The position numbers and the translations under genes were made by a program. This document shows positions 1 through 7,330 of a stretch of 21,772 bases of DNA, piece by piece. The stretch's first letter is position 1. The number at the start of each line of letters is the position of its first letter. The notes under the pieces are model-generated. The model made no database searches. It saw nothing but the letters and a program-made list of their open reading frames with translations, and was not told where the DNA came from. Source of the DNA: Pseudomonadota bacterium (lineage in GTDB: Bacteria; Pseudomonadota; Alphaproteobacteria; Caulobacterales; Caulobacteraceae); NCBI GenBank assembly GCA_023424215.1, contig JAFAEC010000205.1, positions 1-21,772 of the forward strand. The letters are read 5' to 3'.

Positions 1-755
1 ACGCCAAGGCGGGCGAGGTCGGCCAGCGTCGCGTCGATGTCCGACGGGCGAACGACCAGCGTCGGGCCGTCGCCGGGCTCGGCCGACATCCGCGTCGCCA
101 GCGCCGCCGCCAGCCGGGCGCGTTCCCGCCGCACCGCCTCGATCCGCTCGCCGGTTTCGATCAGACGGGACGGGTCGAGCGCCTGCAGGGCCAGCCGCAC
201 CGAGAGGGTCGGCAGGGCGTGCGGCTCCATTACCTCCGCCAGTCGCGCCAACGCTTCCGGCCAGCCCAGCGCCGCTCCCATCCGGGCGCCGGCGAGCCCC
301 CAGGCCAGCGACAGGCTGCGCAGGACGACGAGATTGGGCTGGTCGGCGATCACCGCGGCCGCGGAGCCGGCCTCCTCGAACTCGATGCCGCCCTCGTCGA
401 CGACGAGCAGGGCGGGGGCGACTCGGGCCGCCATCTCCGCCACTGCCTCCGGCGACTGGCCGCCGCGCACGATCACCCCGGCGACGCCGGCGTCCGCCGA
501 CGGGCTGGCGTAGAGGTTCGCCAGGGCGAGATAGGGCTGCGCATCCGGCGCCTCGACGGTGAGGCCCGCGCGGGCGGCCATGCGCCAGACCAGCTCCAGT
601 CCATGGGCGACGCCGCGCACCGGCAGCACGCTGTCGGACGGCACGCCGTAGACTTCGGCCATGCGCGCCGCCAGCTCCGCAGGCGGCTCCGGATAGCGGT
701 CAAGTCCGTCGCCGCCGGCGACGAGCGGCGGGAAGGGCGCGGGCAGGGGAGTCAT
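1..755 (-). CDS. HisC-like aminotransferase (partial, lacks the PLP lysine)
   Basis: This gene starts at ATG 755-753 and runs off the left edge; 251 codons are visible with no stop. It overlaps the hisD stop as ATGA, so it is the last visible gene of the his operon. The fold is fold-type I aminotransferase, closest to histidinol-phosphate aminotransferase: an N-terminal DRYPEPP stretch (like NRYPDP), VLPVRGVAHGLELVWRMA in place of the usual GSDE segment, LLVVDEGGIEF (residues about 116-126) in place of VDEAYIEF, and RSLSLAWGLAGARMG (about 147-161) in place of RTLSKAFALAGLRIG. The Schiff-base lysine position reads Leu150 (codon 308-306). The PLP-contacting Tyr of DEAY is Gly123, and no NPNNPTG motif is seen. 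The Asp (D120) and the LAG-x-R arginine are kept. Being a his operon gene it is probably HisC-related, but ordinary transaminase activity is doubtful. Identity of family: fairly sure; function: open. Confidence 0.8.
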   Translation of the reverse strand, partial: MTPLPAPFPPLVAGGDGLDRYPEPPAELAARMAEVYGVPSDSVLPVRGVAHGLELVWRMAARAGLTVEAPDAQPYLALANLYASPSADAGVAGVIVRGGQSPEAVAEMAARVAPALLVVDEGGIEFEEAGSAAAVIADQPNLVVLRSLSLAWGLAGARMGAALGWPEALARLAEVMEPHALPTLSVRLALQALDPSRLIETGERIEAVRRERARLAAALATRMSAEPGDGPTLVVRPSDIDATLADLARLG

Positions 756-2059
756 GATCCGGTCCTCAGATCGGCGGCGCGGGCGTGCGCTTCCAGCCCT
801 TCCATGCGGGCCAGGCGCGCCGCCGCCGGGGCCAGTTGCGCCGCTCCCGCCTCGCTCACGGTCTGGACCGACATCCAGGTCATGAAGCTGGCGGTGCAGA
901 TGCCCCCCATGGTGCGGGCGGCCCCGTCGGTCGGCAGGACGTGGCTCGGTCCGGCGGCGTAGTCGCCCAGAGTCTCGGCGGCCCAGCGACCGACGAACAC
1001 GGCCCCGGCGGCCTCGATGCGGGGGAGGAGCGTTTCGCCGTCGACGGTCTGCAGGGAAAGGTGCTCGGGCCCATAGGCGTTGGCGACGTCGCAGGCTTCG
1101 GCGAGGTCACGCACGCGGATGACCCGGCCCTGCGCCAGAGAGGCGCGGGCGATGTCGGCGCGGGGCAGGGTCTCCAGCTGGCGGTCGACCTCGGCGAGGG
1201 TCGTTTCGACCAGGCCCCGGCTGTCGGAGACCAGCAGCACCTGGGCGTCGACGTCGTGCTCGGCCTGGCTGAGCAGGTCGGCGGCGACGATCCCGGGGTC
1301 GGCGTCACGGTCGGCGACGACCATCAGCTCCGACGGCCCGGCCGGCAGGTCGACGGCGGGGCCGCCCGACATGGCGGCGGCCTGCTTCTTGGCCTCCGCC
1401 ACCCAGGCGTTGCCGGGGCCGAACAGCTTCTGGACCGGCTCGATCTCGCCGTCCTCCAGAACCGCGCCGAAGGTCAGCGCGGCGACGGCCTGCGCGCCGC
1501 CGACCAGCCACAGGGCGTCCAGACCGGCCTCGGCCGCGGCGACGATCATCGCCGGGTGGACCTCGCCCTCGCGCGGCGGCGGGGTGACGGCGACGCGGCG
1601 CTTCACCCCCGCCACGGCGGCGGGGATCGCCAGCATCAGCAGCGACGAGAACAGCGGAGCTGTGCCGCCGGGGACGTAGAGGCCGGCCGAGCCGATCGGC
1701 CGCCAGGCGAGGCGTGAGCGCACCCCGGGCGTGGTCCCGACCCACGGCGAATCCTCCGGCCGGGTCGCCTCGTGGAAGACGCGCACGTTCTCCGCCGCGA
1801 TGCGCAGGGCGCGCGTGGCCGAGGGCGGCAGGGCCGCGCGGGCCTCGGCCTCGGCTTCGGGGGTGACAGCGATGCGGCGCGGCGCGGCGCCGTCCAGCTT
1901 CAGGCTCCACTCCGTCACCGCGGCCCCGCCGCGCACCCGCACATCCTCGAGGATGGCGCGGACGCCGTCGGCGACGGCGGCGTCGCCCCGGCGCGCAGGG
2001 CGGGCGAGGGCGTCCGAGCGTCCGGTCGCGTCCAGCGAACTCCAGTCGATCCGGCGCAT
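752..2059 (-). CDS. hisD: Histidinol dehydrogenase HisD
   Basis: It oxidises L-histidinol to histidine in two NAD-dependent steps, the last steps of histidine synthesis, in the cytoplasm. The 435-residue length is normal for the family. The core KLFGPGNAWVAEAKK (211-225) and DLPAGPSE (237-244) is intact. Catalytic Glu332-His333 lie in YGPEHLSL. The expected zinc ligands are all present: Gln265 and His268 in SQAEHD, Asp366 in LGDYAAGPSH, and His425 near the C-terminus. I chose ATG 2059-2057, which overlaps the hisG stop by one base (TGATG). A GTG one codon earlier (2062) would overlap as GTGA and cannot be excluded. The 3' end overlaps the HisC-like start by 4 bases, so translational coupling is likely. 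Confidence 0.97.
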   Translation of the reverse strand: MRRIDWSSLDATGRSDALARPARRGDAAVADGVRAILEDVRVRGGAAVTEWSLKLDGAAPRRIAVTPEAEAEARAALPPSATRALRIAAENVRVFHEATRPEDSPWVGTTPGVRSRLAWRPIGSAGLYVPGGTAPLFSSLLMLAIPAAVAGVKRRVAVTPPPREGEVHPAMIVAAAEAGLDALWLVGGAQAVAALTFGAVLEDGEIEPVQKLFGPGNAWVAEAKKQAAAMSGGPAVDLPAGPSELMVVADRDADPGIVAADLLSQAEHDVDAQVLLVSDSRGLVETTLAEVDRQLETLPRADIARASLAQGRVIRVRDLAEACDVANAYGPEHLSLQTVDGETLLPRIEAAGAVFVGRWAAETLGDYAAGPSHVLPTDGAARTMGGICTASFMTWMSVQTVSEAGAAQLAPAAARLARMEGLEAHARAADLRTGS

Positions 2060-2940
2060 CACATCATCTTCTCGATGGGCAGGACGAGTATGGCGGAAGC
2101 GCCCGCCGCCTTGAGCCGTTCCAGCGTCTCCCAGAACACCGCCTCCTGACAGACGGCGTGCACGGCCACCGCGTCGGCACGGCCGGACAAGGGCATCACC
2201 GTCGGCGCCGCGGCCCCGGGCAGGATCGCGGCGATCTCGTCCAGCGCGCTGCGCGGGGCGTTCAGCATCACGTACTTGGCCCCCTGGGAGGCGACCACGC
2301 CAGCCATGCGTTCGACGATGCTGTCCAGCAGTTCCGCCAGCGCGGGCTCCGGCGCCGTCGGCGCGCGGATCAGCACGGCCTGGCTGTCCAGCACGGTGTC
2401 GCGGGCCACGAGGCCGTTGGCTTCAAGGGTGGCGCCGGTGGAGACGAGGTCGCAGATGGCGTGGGCCAGCTTCAGCCGCGGAGCCACCTCGACCGCTCCG
2501 CGCATGGTGACGATGTCCGCTTGCACGCCCTCGGCCTCCAGCCAGCGACGCAGGACGCGCGGATAGGAGGTCGCGATCCGCAGTCCCTGCAGCGACGCCG
2601 GGCCGGTGTAGTCCAGGGCGGGCGGCGCGGCGATCTTCAGGGTGCAGCGGCCGAAGCCGAGGGGCATGACCACCTCGGCGACCGGGCCGCCGTTGCGACC
2701 CTCCTCGAGCACGTTCTCGCCGACGATGCCGAGGTCGCAGACGCCGTCCGCGACGAAGGTCGGGATGTCGTCGTCGCGCACCCGCAGCAGGTCGATCGGA
2801 TAGTTCTCGACCCGGTAGAGCAGATCGTTGTTGCCTTTCACGACGCGGAGCCCCGCGTCGCGGACGAGGTCGAGGCTGCGTTCGGCCAGGCGGCCGGATT
2901 TCTGGACGGCGATGCGGAGCCGTCCCTGCACGGTACTCAT
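2059..2940 (-). CDS. hisG: ATP phosphoribosyltransferase HisG (long form)
   Basis: It condenses ATP with PRPP, the committed and feedback-controlled step of histidine synthesis. The 293 residues match the long form, which carries its own C-terminal regulatory domain, rather than the roughly 210-residue short form that needs HisZ. Visible features are the N-terminal LRIAVQKSGRLAERSLDL, the RDDDIPTFVADGVCDLGIVG segment, and the phosphoribosyl-binding DLVSTGATLEANGL around residue 165-178. The ATG at 2940-2938 sits 9 bases after the stop of the TrpR-like regulator gene, and the stop overlaps the hisD start. It is the first enzyme gene of the operon. No attenuator-like His-codon leader peptide is seen upstream. 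Confidence 0.97.
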   Translation of the reverse strand: MSTVQGRLRIAVQKSGRLAERSLDLVRDAGLRVVKGNNDLLYRVENYPIDLLRVRDDDIPTFVADGVCDLGIVGENVLEEGRNGGPVAEVVMPLGFGRCTLKIAAPPALDYTGPASLQGLRIATSYPRVLRRWLEAEGVQADIVTMRGAVEVAPRLKLAHAICDLVSTGATLEANGLVARDTVLDSQAVLIRAPTAPEPALAELLDSIVERMAGVVASQGAKYVMLNAPRSALDEIAAILPGAAAPTVMPLSGRADAVAVHAVCQEAVFWETLERLKAAGASAILVLPIEKMM

Positions 2941-2949
2941 GTCGGAAAC

Positions 2950-3303
2950 TCAGGCTTTCAGGCGATCCAGCACCAGGCGGTAGCCCTGGTGCGGCATCTC
3001 TTTGAGGAAACGGGCGACGCGGACGACGGTGGTCGGGCTGGCGTGCGCCTCGGCGGCGATATCGCGATAGGAGCGGCCCCCCGCATGGAGGAGCCGCGCC
3101 ACCTGCCAACGCTCGGTGAAGGCGCGCAGTTCGGCCGGCGTGCAGAGGTCGGTCAGGAAGGCGTCGACCTCGTCCCGCGTCCGCAGACTGAGAATCGCGT
3201 CGTACAGCGCGACCCGATTGCGGGCGGCGGCGTCGGCTCCGGGGGGATAGGGCGGGGTCATGGCGTTCCAATATGCTGTAACAGTGGCACGCGCAAGTCC
3301 CAT
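2950..3303 (-). CDS. TrpR/YerC-YecD family transcriptional regulator
   Basis: It resembles the YerC/YecD branch of the Trp repressor family. The signature pieces are LYDAILSLRTRDEVDAFLTDLCTP split across residues about 33-55, AFTERWQVARLLHAG (about 61-75), and a helix-turn-helix region RSYRDIAAEAHASPTTVVRV (about 77-96) followed by a GYRLVLDRL tail. The position immediately upstream of hisG, 9 bases apart on the same strand, suggests it controls histidine genes. A TrpR-family HisR has been predicted as a histidine regulator in Firmicutes, so the idea has precedent, but the ligand here is unknown. I chose ATG 3303 because GGAAAGAG precedes it. ATG 3261 would give about 103 residues, the usual YerC length, and is a real alternative. 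A TTG at 3336 has little support. Confidence 0.88.
   Translation of the reverse strand: MGLARATVTAYWNAMTPPYPPGADAAARNRVALYDAILSLRTRDEVDAFLTDLCTPAELRAFTERWQVARLLHAGGRSYRDIAAEAHASPTTVVRVARFLKEMPHQGYRLVLDRLKA
3276..3284. promoter_or_regulatory. Small palindrome CTGTAACAG, possible autoregulatory operator
   Basis: This is a perfect 9-base palindrome with a central A/T. It lies just upstream of the alternative start (3261) of the TrpR-like regulator gene, or inside its first codons if the 3303 start is right. TrpR-family proteins bind short palindromes near their own promoters, but this match is short and could be chance. Confidence 0.2.
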
Positions 3304-3360
3304 GTCGGGCTCTTTCCGCCGCGGTCCGTCGATCAATGGTTTCTGTCAGGTCAGGATCGC

Positions 3361-3391
3361 TTGACGCTTACGGGTTTGCACGCGAGAGATT
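3361..3391 (+). promoter_or_regulatory. Candidate promoter for the secreted protein gene
   Basis: TTGACG at 3361-3366 matches the -35 of the Caulobacter-type housekeeping consensus (TTGACGS). About 17 bases on, GAGAGATT is only a loose -10. It precedes the start at 3428 by a leader of about 30 bases. The -35 is good and the -10 is weak. Confidence 0.3.
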
Positions 3392-3427
3392 CCCGATCCG
3401 GCGCTGGTGCCGGGGGGGGAATCCATC

Positions 3428-3895
3428 ATGAAGTCCATCGTTTGCAGCCTCGCCCTCGCGGCTGCGGTCCTGTCGCCGGCTGTCGCCCATGCCCAGAACG
3501 CCGGCCTCACAGCCAACTTCGGCGAGATCCGGCTGAACGCCGGCTTCACCCCGGACCCGTACCGCGTGTCGATCACCGCCGGCGGTTCGATCGACGCCTA
3601 CACCGACACCGATCTGCCGGGCGCCTGCGTCGGCAACATCAGCGCGGCCCCGGACTTCGAGGTCACCTACAGCGCCGGCGGCCTGCCGCTGGTGTTCCGC
3701 ACCCGCTCGTCGACGGACACCACCCTGATCATCAACGGGCCCGACGGGCGGTGGTACTGCGATGATGACAGCTGGGGCGACGGCGACGCCGAGGTGCGGT
3801 TCAACCGCCCGCAGAGCGGCACCTACGACATCTGGGTCGGCACCTTCGGCGGCGGCACCGCGGCCGCGAACCTGCTGATCACCGAAACCCCGTAA
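3428..3895 (+). CDS. Secreted beta-rich protein, PPC-domain-like
   Basis: The product is a 155-residue exported protein. The signal peptide spans residues 1-22 (hydrophobic LALAAAVL core) with likely cleavage after AHA, before Q23. The mature part is rich in Thr, Gly, Asp and aromatics. It contains the GPDGRWYCDDDSWGDGDAEV stretch (about residues 100-119), followed by the SGTYDIWVGTF pattern near the C-terminus. That last pattern is typical of bacterial pre-peptidase C-terminal-type beta sandwiches, which often get loose peptidase annotations although no protease domain is present here. There are two cysteines in the mature chain, possibly a disulfide. ATG 3428 was preferred over GTG 3407 because it begins the signal peptide and follows a GGGGGGGAA purine run. 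It stands alone between divergent and convergent neighbours. The function is unknown. Confidence 0.8.
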   Translation: MKSIVCSLALAAAVLSPAVAHAQNAGLTANFGEIRLNAGFTPDPYRVSITAGGSIDAYTDTDLPGACVGNISAAPDFEVTYSAGGLPLVFRTRSSTDTTLIINGPDGRWYCDDDSWGDGDAEVRFNRPQSGTYDIWVGTFGGGTAAANLLITETP

Positions 3896-3904
3896 GCGAC
3901 GCGG

Positions 3905-3935
3905 CGGAGCCGGTCGCGATCAGCGGCCGGCTCCG
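3905..3935. terminator. Strong hairpin between convergent genes
   Basis: CGGAGCCGGTCGC (3905-3917) pairs with GCGGCCGGCTCCG (3923-3935) around a 5-base loop GATCA. The stem has 13 pairs with one U-G wobble on the plus transcript. It starts 9 bases after the stop of the secreted-protein gene and covers the stop codon of the convergent phosphatase gene. No T-run follows on either side, so it may stabilise 3' ends or act with Rho rather than as a classic intrinsic terminator. Confidence 0.6.
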
Positions 3936-5596
3936 GCCCCGGCGGGCTCGCAGGGACGCGCCAGCGGCGCGAGCCCGAGGCAGCGGCCGTCCAGGTCCGC
4001 GGGCGCTGCGATTCCGGCCGCATTGGCCAGGGTGGGCGCTATGTCCACCGTCCGAACGGGCAGGGTGCGCTCCTGGCCCGCTTGTCCCGCCGTCCAGAAC
4101 ACCATGGGAACCCGGCGGTCGTAGTCCCAGGGCGTGCCATGGCCGGCGACATAGCCGCCGACGGAGCCGGAGAAGGGGGTCATGCCAGGCTCGAGCGCGA
4201 AGATGACGTCCGCCGAGCGCACCGCCGAGGTGCTCAGGGCGACGCGCTCGCGAAGGCTGAGCATGTCCGGATGAATGCTCCGCGCCGCCGAGGGCGCGGC
4301 GAGCAGGTCGTCGAGCGTGAAGGCATCGATCACCCCGGCTTCGTCGCGCAGCATGGCGGCCACGGCGGTGGCGATCTCCCGCCGCAGCGAATCCGGAACC
4401 CTCGCGGCGTCGCCCATTACGTAGATGTTCGACCCGTCGGCCCGTAGCGCATCGAAGTCTAGATCGAAACGCTCCCGCACGGCGGCGTTCAAGCGTCCCA
4501 TCGCGCCCGGATCCATGCGGCCGGCCTCGGGATAGCCGCGCGCCTCGAGCCGCTCGGCGAAGTCGGAGCCGCCGTGATCCGCGGTGAGCACGATCAGAGT
4601 GCCCGGGATTTCGTCCAGCGCCGCCATCAACCGGCCGAGGGCGCTGTCCATTCGAAGCAACTGCTGACAGATTTCCGGCCCCTGCGAGCCGTAGCGGTGA
4701 GCGATCCTGTCCGTGCCCGAGAGGCTGACGCCCAGCAGGTCGGTCGCGGAGTCGCGTCCGAGCTCCTGCTCGCGGAGCAGGGTGATCGCCGCTTCGACGG
4801 TGAGCTCGTCGAGCACCGGCGAGGTGTCGACCGCCAGTCGCTGCGGCGGCACGGTGGAGTGGAGGATGCCGTCGCCGATCGCCCAGTCCTCGGCCAGGCC
4901 GGCGCAGCGGCCCGACAGCGGCTCCCACAGCGAAGGCCGCGCCGCCATCCGCGTCCGCAGGGTCGCGTTCAGCGCGGACACCGGTCGCAGCCGGTCGCCG
5001 GCCTCTTCTCCCGGCCGGAGATAGGTGGTGAAGCCGAATCCGTCCGCCCACCAGAAGGTCCCGTCGGCGTGCGAACCGGCGAGATTGATGGCGCCGCGGT
5101 CCTTGCCCGACACGGCGAAAACCCGGCTGTCGGGGCTCGCGGCCTTGAGCCAGTCGCCGAAGCCGCTGGCGCGCAGGTTGTCAGGGCCGACAGGCCCGTT
5201 CTCGCCCTCTCCACCATCGGCCAGGCGGTTGGCCGGGGCGGCGAGACAGTAGATTTCCTCGCCGGTGGCGCGATCGATCCAGTCGTTGGCCGCGATGCCT
5301 GTGCGGTTCGGGTGCACGCCGGTCAGCACCGTGGAGTGGCCGGGGCAGGTCTCGGTCATGCCGTGGGTCTGGTAGCCGTTGGCGTAGACCACCCCTTCGT
5401 CAACGAGTCTGCGCAAGCCGCCGGTGAAGGCCGATCGATACTGGTTGAACAGATCGCTGCCGAACTGGTCGATGACGACCGTCACAATCAGGCGCGGCGG
5501 CGACCGCTCGCCTTCAGGTTGGGACTGAGCGAGGGCCGGCCCGCCGTATGCGGCCAGCATCAGGGCCATCCCGGCCCGTCTCCAACGACCTTTCAT
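3920..5596 (-). CDS. PafA-type alkaline phosphatase (phosphomonoesterase)
   Basis: This is a 558-residue exported enzyme of the alkaline phosphatase superfamily that hydrolyses phosphate monoesters, probably in the periplasm. The signal peptide is residues 1-23, ending ALA-Q. Visible active-site elements: the metal ligand Asp43 (VVIDQFG); the nucleophile Thr83 in TETCPGHS; Asn104 in AANDW; Lys165 and Arg167 in SGKDRG, which match the K-x-R pair that marks PafA-like monoesterases rather than NPP diesterases; DHGGSDF; and a late GHGTPWDYDRRVP. All expected residues are present. ATG 5596-5594 follows a GGGGGA ribosome site. Longer in-frame extension upstream is rejected because it runs antisense through another gene. 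It is monocistronic, ending in the hairpin shared with the convergent gene. PafA relatives are often not repressed by phosphate, and no Pho box was recognised here. Confidence 0.92.
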   Translation of the reverse strand: MKGRWRRAGMALMLAAYGGPALAQSQPEGERSPPRLIVTVVIDQFGSDLFNQYRSAFTGGLRRLVDEGVVYANGYQTHGMTETCPGHSTVLTGVHPNRTGIAANDWIDRATGEEIYCLAAPANRLADGGEGENGPVGPDNLRASGFGDWLKAASPDSRVFAVSGKDRGAINLAGSHADGTFWWADGFGFTTYLRPGEEAGDRLRPVSALNATLRTRMAARPSLWEPLSGRCAGLAEDWAIGDGILHSTVPPQRLAVDTSPVLDELTVEAAITLLREQELGRDSATDLLGVSLSGTDRIAHRYGSQGPEICQQLLRMDSALGRLMAALDEIPGTLIVLTADHGGSDFAERLEARGYPEAGRMDPGAMGRLNAAVRERFDLDFDALRADGSNIYVMGDAARVPDSLRREIATAVAAMLRDEAGVIDAFTLDDLLAAPSAARSIHPDMLSLRERVALSTSAVRSADVIFALEPGMTPFSGSVGGYVAGHGTPWDYDRRVPMVFWTAGQAGQERTLPVRTVDIAPTLANAAGIAAPADLDGRCLGLAPLARPCEPAGAGAGR

Positions 5597-5714
5597 CACG
5601 TCCCCCAAGCGAAGTCCGCGGCCGGCAAGGCGCGCCCGCGGAACGCGATTTTCCCCACCTTCCGTCCTAGGGGAGCCGCCACGCCGACTCAAGGCGGACC
5701 GGTGATCGTGCCGG

Positions 5715-5720
5715 TATAAT
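5715..5720 (+). promoter_or_regulatory. TATAAT -10 element
   Basis: A perfect TATAAT hexamer in a GC-rich gap, preceded by GCCGG, lies about 65 bases upstream of the DUF4337 gene. No convincing -35 lies 16-18 bases upstream (the bases there are AGGCGG-like). It is the best promoter candidate for the DUF4337-lipoprotein pair. Confidence 0.4.
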
Positions 5721-5785
5721 ACAACGAATGCTTGATTTCGGCCGCAGGGGCGGTGAGGCTTCCCTGGGGAAATAGTCCGGGGGGC

Positions 5786-6424
5786 ATGATGGATACGCGG
5801 GACGCGGCGGATCTGATTTCGGAACTCGCCGAGGAGAAGGCCGAGCACGCGGACGCCGACCGGTTCCGCAACCGGGCCGCCCTTCTGATCGCGATGCTGG
5901 CGGCGATCCTGGCGATCGGCGGGATGGGCGGCGGAAACGCCACCGACGACATGATCGCGAGCAATATCGGCGCGAGCGACACCTGGGCCTTCTTCCAGGC
6001 CAAGAACATTCGCCAGACGGCCTACGAAATCGCCGCCGAGGACATCGATACAGCCCTGCTGGCCGGCGACCTTTCGGCCGCAGAGCGTCAGCGGCTCGAG
6101 GCTCGCAAGGCCGCCTATGTCGCGACCGTCGCCCGCTACGACAGCGAGCCCGATCCGGCGGCCCCCGACGATCCGCTGCGAGGCGAGGGGAAGAAACAGA
6201 TCAGCGCCCGCGCGCAGAATTTCGAGACGCAGTTCGAGGTCGCCTCGCAGCGCGACAACAACTTCGATCTGGCCGAGGTCTGCCTGCAACTGGCCCTGGT
6301 CCTGGGCTCAGTGGCCATCCTGGCGCTGAACCGCCCGGTGCTGGTCGTCTCCGGGGTTCTCGGCGTGGTCGGGTCCCTGCTGACGCTCAACGGCTTCCTG
6401 CTGCTCGTGCCGCTGCCCTTCTGA
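5786..6424 (+). CDS. DUF4337 family membrane protein
   Basis: This is a 212-residue inner-membrane protein of a family without known function. A charged cytoplasmic start (AEEKAEHADADRFRNR) leads to a first membrane helix at about 31-47. The family-typical stretch SDTWAFFQAKNIRQTAYEIA (about 64-83) opens a soluble middle region rich in Glu, Arg and Ala, likely helical. Two more hydrophobic helices lie at about 160-180 and 184-208. The start is ATG 5786 (a second ATG follows immediately at 5789), close after a GGGGGG run. An upstream TTG (5732) is less likely because it would add 18 residues of antisense-looking sequence. The next gene follows after 15 bases with its own GGAGG, so the two are probably co-transcribed. 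Confidence 0.85.
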   Translation: MMDTRDAADLISELAEEKAEHADADRFRNRAALLIAMLAAILAIGGMGGGNATDDMIASNIGASDTWAFFQAKNIRQTAYEIAAEDIDTALLAGDLSAAERQRLEARKAAYVATVARYDSEPDPAAPDDPLRGEGKKQISARAQNFETQFEVASQRDNNFDLAEVCLQLALVLGSVAILALNRPVLVVSGVLGVVGSLLTLNGFLLLVPLPF

Positions 6425-6439
6425 GCCACGGAGGTCGCG

Positions 6440-6832
6440 ATGTCGCTGTTCCCGACGGTTCGCCTGGTGCTCGCCGCAAGCCTGATCGGCGTGTCCGGGA
6501 CGGGATGTTTCGAACCGGAGGTCGACCGGATCGACGACCCGGTCGGGAAGGCCGCCTACCATTGCCGTTATGTGCTGGAGCGGGCCATCGCCGCGCCGGA
6601 GCAGCTCCGCGCGGACGGCGTCCTGCGCCGCCGTATCGCAACCTTCAGGGAGCCGCTGACGGAACGGACCGGCGACGTCGTCCGGTTCTCATGGTCGCCC
6701 GGTGCGATCACGGAGAACGACGGCTCAGGCAGCCACGGCGGCGATTGCGTCATGGACGTCGCCGGCGGCCAGCAACTCGTCGTCAGCGCGACTCTCGACG
6801 GCGAACCGCTCCACGCCGGCTTCCGCTTCTGA
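6440..6832 (+). CDS. Small exported protein, possible lipoprotein
   Basis: The product is a 130-residue protein that I do not recognise. The N-terminus has a signal-like hydrophobic stretch, and GVSGTGC places a cysteine at residue 23. That is a weak lipobox because the -3 position is Gly rather than Leu/Val. The mature part has two more cysteines (HCRYVL and GGDCVMDVA). The start is well supported: GGAGG lies 6 bases before ATG 6440. It follows the DUF4337 gene by 15 bases and ends 19 bases before a convergent gene. High GC3 and the ribosome site make it a real gene; its role is unknown. Confidence 0.75.
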   Translation: MSLFPTVRLVLAASLIGVSGTGCFEPEVDRIDDPVGKAAYHCRYVLERAIAAPEQLRADGVLRRRIATFREPLTERTGDVVRFSWSPGAITENDGSGSHGGDCVMDVAGGQQLVVSATLDGEPLHAGFRF

Positions 6833-6851
6833 CAGCCGGGATGTCCGGGCC

Positions 6852-7196
6852 TCAGCGCGGAGGACAGGTCGCGCCCGGCGTGTAGACCTCGGTCTCCGCC
6901 GGCTTGGCCGGATCGTAACAGACGGTCACCGGAGCGCCCTGCAGGAACTCGTCGCTGACGTCGTCGCTCTTGGTCGACTGGTCGACCAGGATCTGGTCTC
7001 CGACCCGGTAGGCGTAGTGCACGATGGTCGAGGCGTCGCCGCTCTCCGAATCGATCTGCACCACGACGCGGGAGACCTGGCCTGAAGCGATGGCGGTCAG
7101 GCTCTTCAGGCGTCGGTCCTCGAGTGCGAGCACCACGGAGACGAACGCCGCCACGCCGGCCAGCACGGCGACCACGATGAGAACGCGCTTCAACAT
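6852..7196 (-). CDS. Single-pass membrane protein, DUF3592-like
   Basis: The product has 114 residues. It starts with MLKRVLIVVAVLAGVAAFVS, a single N-terminal membrane anchor. The soluble part resembles DUF3592: a VVVQIDSESG strand, VHYAYRVGDQ, and VTVCYDPAKPAETEVY near the end, the V-x-YDP-x-P pattern typical of that family. The start at ATG 7196-7194 is preferred over the longer frame because GGGAGG lies 5 bases upstream. It is convergent with the small exported-protein gene (19 bases apart). Family assignment is by pattern and tentative; the function is unknown. Confidence 0.75.
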   Translation of the reverse strand: MLKRVLIVVAVLAGVAAFVSVVLALEDRRLKSLTAIASGQVSRVVVQIDSESGDASTIVHYAYRVGDQILVDQSTKSDDVSDEFLQGAPVTVCYDPAKPAETEVYTPGATCPPR

Positions 7197-7330
7197 CCCG
7201 ATCCTCCCGGAAACGACGGCCGCTCCCCCGAGCTGCAGCCGCGAACAGATTGAGAGACACAACCCTAAGAGGTGATTAATCGGAGCCGGGCGGCCGGGCG
7301 GGAATCGCTGGGAGTGGATATGCTCGGCCG

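Noticed and set aside
2158..3765. Long open frame on plus, antisense to hisG and the TrpR-like gene
   Set aside because: It is the mirror of strongly conserved genes in GC-rich DNA. The translation is low-complexity (His/Gly/Arg/Gln-rich) with no recognisable domain.
5597..6289. Upstream in-frame extension of the alkaline phosphatase on minus
   Set aside because: It runs antisense through the DUF4337 gene, and the signal peptide and ribosome site at 5596 mark the true start.
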